Positions 61,143 through 64,000 of a stretch of DNA of 64,000 bases are shown piece by piece. Under the pieces are notes generated by a model, which did not search any database, was not told the origin of the DNA, and saw nothing but the letters and a program-made list of their open reading frames with translations. The stretch covers positions 1-64,000 of the forward strand of contig SKSD01000026.1 in assembly GCA_007118145.1 (NCBI GenBank). Direction: 5' to 3'. The first letter of the stretch is position 1; the number at the start of each line of letters is the position of its first letter. This DNA is from Halobacteriales archaeon (GTDB lineage Archaea; Halobacteriota; Halobacteria; Halobacteriales; SKSH01). The position numbers were made by a program, and so were the translations under genes.

Positions 61143-61276
61143 GCTCGGTCGATGCGGTTCGGTTCTCATGTTGCTACAGCATCATATGTGGTGGCGAATG
61201 GTACATCGCCGGATACACCACTATGTATCAATTATGATACAGGAATCTATATGCTAGCTGGGGACCATCCGGCCTC

Positions 61277-61918
61277 ATGTCTCCAGCAGATCCATCGGGG
61301 ATAGCCGACGGGTTAGACACGGTCACTCGACGAGATGCCATGAAGACGGGCGTCACCCTCGCAGGTGTCCTCTCGCTCGGAGCGACTACGAGTGGCTTGA
61401 CGGTAGCAGACTTTCAGGAGGTCATCGCATCGCCTGGATCGTTCGATATGTTCCTCAAGATCGACGGTATCGATGGCGACTCGACCGATCATAGGCATGA
61501 GGGGGCGATCGATGTCCTTGCATGGAGCTGGGGTGGGGCGAATTCCGCCTCCATGCACCTTGCAAGGGGTGGCGGTGCCGGAAAGGCAACGTTTCAAGAT
61601 CTCTCGGTGTTCAAACACGTGGATAGTGCAACACCGGCGTTGTGGCTTGCAACAGCGACCGGGAAGCATTTCAAGGATGCCAGGTTGACCCTCCAAAAAC
61701 CCGGCGGTGATACACATGTTGACATGCTTGTGATCGATCTTGAAGATCTCATCGTCACCAGTATTGAGGATGCAGGCACGACCACACGCAGTCAGCTCGA
61801 GTCGATCACGCTGAACTTCGCGAGGTTCAAGATCACCTATACTCCCCAGGCACCGGATGGCACTCCACTTACCCCGATCACGGCCGGGTTTGATATTCAA
61901 AAACACGAGGCGTATTAG
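61277..61918 (+). CDS. Hcp-like (type VI tube protein family) protein with Tat signal
   Basis: The 213-residue protein starts with a twin-arginine leader ('TRRDAMKTGVTLAGVLSLGATTSG'), so it is exported folded. The mature part is a typical Hcp domain: 'FDMFLKIDGIDGDSTDHRHEGAIDVLAWSWGGANS', 'GAGKATFQDLSVFKHVDSATPALWLATATGKHFKDARLTLQKPGGDTHVDMLVIDLEDLIVTSI' and 'SQLESITLNFARFKITYTPQ...GFDIQKHE'. Hcp rings form the tube of bacterial type VI secretion, but no other T6SS gene is present. ATG 61277 gives the whole leader. Role unknown. Confidence 0.9.
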   Translation: MSPADPSGIADGLDTVTRRDAMKTGVTLAGVLSLGATTSGLTVADFQEVIASPGSFDMFLKIDGIDGDSTDHRHEGAIDVLAWSWGGANSASMHLARGGGAGKATFQDLSVFKHVDSATPALWLATATGKHFKDARLTLQKPGGDTHVDMLVIDLEDLIVTSIEDAGTTTRSQLESITLNFARFKITYTPQAPDGTPLTPITAGFDIQKHEAY

Positions 61919-61983
61919 CTCACTGCGGCAATACTGCGGACGATACCGGCCATTCGGTGGGTGTCGACCTGCTCACCAGATAG

Positions 61984-62349
61984 TCACATCTCGTTTTTCA
62001 GGTAGACCCCGAGATAGCCACCGAGGACACTCAAGCCGAGGGTGTATGCCATGATGAAGACCACGAAGAACAGCCCGATGAGGGCGAATGCCACCCCCTC
62101 TGCCGCGATACCGATGAGCACGACGGTGAAGAACATAGCGAAGAGCAACAATGGGATGAGCATGATGAAACCGGCGAGAGCACCGACTTTGAGCCCCTGT
62201 TCACCTGAGCCACCCTCGAGATAGCCAGCGACAGCTCCACCGATGATCGGTGAGAGGGGAATGAACGATAACACGACGCCGACGATGGCACCAACGACGG
62301 CGTTCAGCAGTGTGGCCGTGTCTCCGTCGGCATCATCTGATTCGCTCAT
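61984..62349 (-). CDS. Small membrane protein (DUF5518-like)
   Basis: The 121-residue protein 'MSESDDADGDTATLLNAVVGAIVGVVLSFIPLSPIIGGAVAGYLEGGSGEQGLKVGALAGFIMLIPLLLFAMFF...' has three to four membrane helices. It carries the 'SPIIGGAVAGYLEG....G.KVGALAG' motif characteristic of DUF5518 proteins in haloarchaea. Start ATG 62349; longer frame to 62457 rejected because it would run into the promoter of the MATE gene. Function unknown. Confidence 0.8.
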   Translation of the reverse strand: MSESDDADGDTATLLNAVVGAIVGVVLSFIPLSPIIGGAVAGYLEGGSGEQGLKVGALAGFIMLIPLLLFAMFFTVVLIGIAAEGVAFALIGLFFVVFIMAYTLGLSVLGGYLGVYLKNEM

Positions 62350-62450
62350 GGTAGATACCCATGGGCGAGTGCTATGAATAGGTTTTCCCCAACGTAGTAG
62401 GACACACAAAGCGCGGGATTCATCCATGGAGACCGAGTCATCGTCGGTGC

Positions 62451-63914
62451 GTGGCACAGACTGAGCGAAAGCGCATCGACATGACGAGTGGGCCGATTAT
62501 ACCCAAGCTGGCCCAGCTAGCGTGGCCGCTCATCATCGGGAACTTGCTTCAAACGGTCTACAACGTCGTCGATATGTTCTGGGTCGGACGCGTCAGCCCG
62601 GAGGCGCTCGCTGCAGTTGCCCTCATGTTCCCCCTCTCATGGATGTTCGTCTCAACGGCTATGGGAATCACCGCGGCAACGATCGCTCTGGTCTCACAGT
62701 ATATGGGTGCCAAGGAGGATCGCCAGGCCGATGCAGTGGTCGCACAGACAGTACTACTGACACTAATTGTATCATCGACACTCGCAGCCATAGGCTGGTT
62801 GACCAGACACGAACTGTTGCGTCTCATCGGCGCAGAGGGACAGGTGTTCATCGAGGCTCTCGATTATATCGAGATCATCTTCCTGGCGTTACCGTTCACC
62901 TTCCTCTTCTTCGCCTTCCGTGCCTCCTTACAGGGTGCAGGCGACACGAAGACCGCGATGTGGTTGATGATCATCTCTGCGGGTATCAACGTGATCCTCG
63001 ATCCATTCCTCATCCTCGGCTGGGGGCCGTTCCCGGCGATGGGGACTCGCGGAGCTGCCTGGGCGACGTTCATTGCCCGAGGGTTTGCCACCGCGGCAGG
63101 TATCTACATCTTGCTTCGTGGAGGCTTCGGGGTCAAGCTCTACGTGAGTGACCTCACACCTGATGTGTCGATTCTCAAAAAGCTCATTAGGATTGGATAC
63201 CCTGCCACGTTCGATGGCTGGGCGAGAAGCTTCGCAGCTGTCGTGATGGCGGCGTTCGTCGCACCGTTCGGTACGGCCGCCATTGCGGCATACGGTATCG
63301 GGGTCAGATTGATGTCGATCTCGTGGTCGGTCGCCGGGGCGGTGGGACAGGCAACGGCGACCGGCGTGGGTCAGAACCTCGGGTCACAGACACCTGGTCG
63401 TGCAAGGCGCCTCACCTGGGTGGCTACTGGTGGGACGATGGGTATCTTGTTCACTGCCGCGGCGATCTGCGTGATCTTCCCGGAGTTGATGATGGGTATC
63501 TTCACCGACGATCCTGAGGTCATCGATGAGGGGGTCATCTTCCTTTACATCATCGCACCGTTCTGGGCGTTCTTCGGCGGGACGATGGTGCTACAGGGGG
63601 CATTCAGAGGTGCTGGACAGACAAAGGTGGCCATGGCGCTTTCGTTCCTCTCACGATGGATATTCCGCGTGCCGGTGGCGTTGATACTAGCCTTCTCGCT
63701 CACCATCTGGATACCATATACGGATATTGTCTTAGATGACCTCGGCTTCGGGATCGGTGTGATTGGCATTTGGATTGCCCTCTCAGTCGGTGCGTTCGCC
63801 TCGTTCCTCATCGCGGCGTACTGGTTCCGACTCGGCAGGTGGACCGAAGGTGTCATCGAGGAGAGTTATCACGAGTCACACCCAGAGGAGAGCGAGTTAC
63901 CCCTCGAAGACTGA
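62451..63914 (+). CDS. MATE family efflux transporter (second copy)
   Basis: The 487-residue protein has 12 membrane helices in two repeats with the conserved loops 'SLQGAGDTKTAM' and 'AFRGAGQTKVAM', and the first-helix signature 'PKLAQLAWPLIIGNLLQTVYNVVDMFWVGRVSPEALAAVAL' of prokaryotic MATE exporters. The acidic tail 'ESYHESHPEESELPLED' is halophilic in style. GTG 62451 or ATG 62481 may be the start. It differs in detail from the gene at 6647. Substrate unknown. Confidence 0.92.
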   Translation: MAQTERKRIDMTSGPIIPKLAQLAWPLIIGNLLQTVYNVVDMFWVGRVSPEALAAVALMFPLSWMFVSTAMGITAATIALVSQYMGAKEDRQADAVVAQTVLLTLIVSSTLAAIGWLTRHELLRLIGAEGQVFIEALDYIEIIFLALPFTFLFFAFRASLQGAGDTKTAMWLMIISAGINVILDPFLILGWGPFPAMGTRGAAWATFIARGFATAAGIYILLRGGFGVKLYVSDLTPDVSILKKLIRIGYPATFDGWARSFAAVVMAAFVAPFGTAAIAAYGIGVRLMSISWSVAGAVGQATATGVGQNLGSQTPGRARRLTWVATGGTMGILFTAAAICVIFPELMMGIFTDDPEVIDEGVIFLYIIAPFWAFFGGTMVLQGAFRGAGQTKVAMALSFLSRWIFRVPVALILAFSLTIWIPYTDIVLDDLGFGIGVIGIWIALSVGAFASFLIAAYWFRLGRWTEGVIEESYHESHPEESELPLED

Positions 63915-63949
63915 TAGGTACCGGAGCTGTCTCACTGCTTGTGTTTTCC

Positions 63950-64000
63950 TCACCCGTCGATGATTTCGACACCGACGATCTCGAACCTTGCACCACCGGT
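63950..64000 (-). CDS. C-terminus of a probable sensor histidine kinase (partial)
   Basis: The last 51 bases, read on the minus strand, encode 'TGGARFEIVGVEIIDG' followed by TGA. The pattern 'G-G-A-R-F-E-I-x-G-V-E' is the usual end of haloarchaeal histidine kinases (last strand of the HATPase domain). The rest lies beyond the window. Confidence 0.5.
   Translation of the reverse strand, partial: TGGARFEIVGVEIIDG

Noticed and set aside
61277..63914. A type VI or contractile injection cluster around the Hcp-like gene
   Set aside because: The neighbours are tRNA-Gly, nadE, a DUF5518-like protein and a MATE exporter; no sheath, baseplate or ClpV-like gene.
1..64000. CRISPR array or cas genes accompanying the CARF-PIN pair
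   Set aside because: I looked for regularly spaced direct repeats of 25-40 bases and for Cas1/Cas10-like proteins and found none in the window.

Overview
The window looks like chromosomal DNA of a halophilic archaeon (class Halobacteria). The evidence is a set of families typical of that class: twin-arginine and lipobox-bearing secreted proteins, a DpsA-type ferritin, tandem UspA proteins, a PAC2-type proteasome-assembly chaperone, a heliorhodopsin, ArsR-like regulators fused to zinc ribbons, DUF7331- and DUF7114-like small proteins, and mostly leaderless genes with AT-rich boxes about 25-30 nt before the start. I cannot name the genus.

Layout. 1-10984 is mostly ordinary metabolism and transport: a disulfide oxidoreductase C-terminus, an SDR reductase, a catalytically dead-looking M48-like membrane protein, a CBS/HPF protein, an aldo/keto reductase, a MATE exporter, a threonine synthase-like enzyme and a carotenoid/squalene-type FAD enzyme. 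11087-14469 is a coupled pair: an SbcD-like nuclease and an SbcC/Rad50-like ATPase with membrane helices inside its coiled coil, resembling bacterial YhaO/YhaN. 16239-17749 is the most interesting locus: a stand-alone CARF-domain protein translationally coupled (TGATG) to a PIN-domain nuclease, with no CRISPR array or cas gene in the window. 17781-24283 holds a DUF4097 lipoprotein, a second aldo/keto reductase, TspO, UspA and an amino-acid oxidation cluster (ornithine cyclodeaminase family plus two DAO-type flavoenzymes). 24303-33328 is transport and stress: an SNF symporter with a small partner, DpsA, a DUF7331-like gene behind a DtxR-like palindrome, a serpin lipoprotein, an SSS symporter with a DUF3311 partner, and an MFS carrier. 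33595-44751 is mainly housekeeping or small enzymes.

44752-58635 looks like an accessory region: long AT-rich spacers, three paralogous HTH/zinc-ribbon regulators (45239, 51158, 57046), several small lipoproteins, a short MITE-like element, and two directly repeated copies of a roughly 380-bp element with IS200/IS605 (TnpB)-like ends. The two copies bracket a 3.8-kb segment carrying heliorhodopsin, a Tat-exported protein, a DUF4242 protein and one of the regulators. The region stops at a tRNA-Thr(GGT) gene. 58778-64000 returns to core genes: enoyl-CoA hydratase, NAD+ synthase, tRNA-Gly(CCC), a second MATE transporter and the tail of a probable histidine kinase, together with an unusual Tat-signal-bearing Hcp-like protein.

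All functional calls are from reading the translated sequences by eye. No database search was possible. Family names such as DUF7331, DUF7114, DUF5518, DUF1917 and DUF7351 are recalled from motif patterns and should be confirmed with profile searches.
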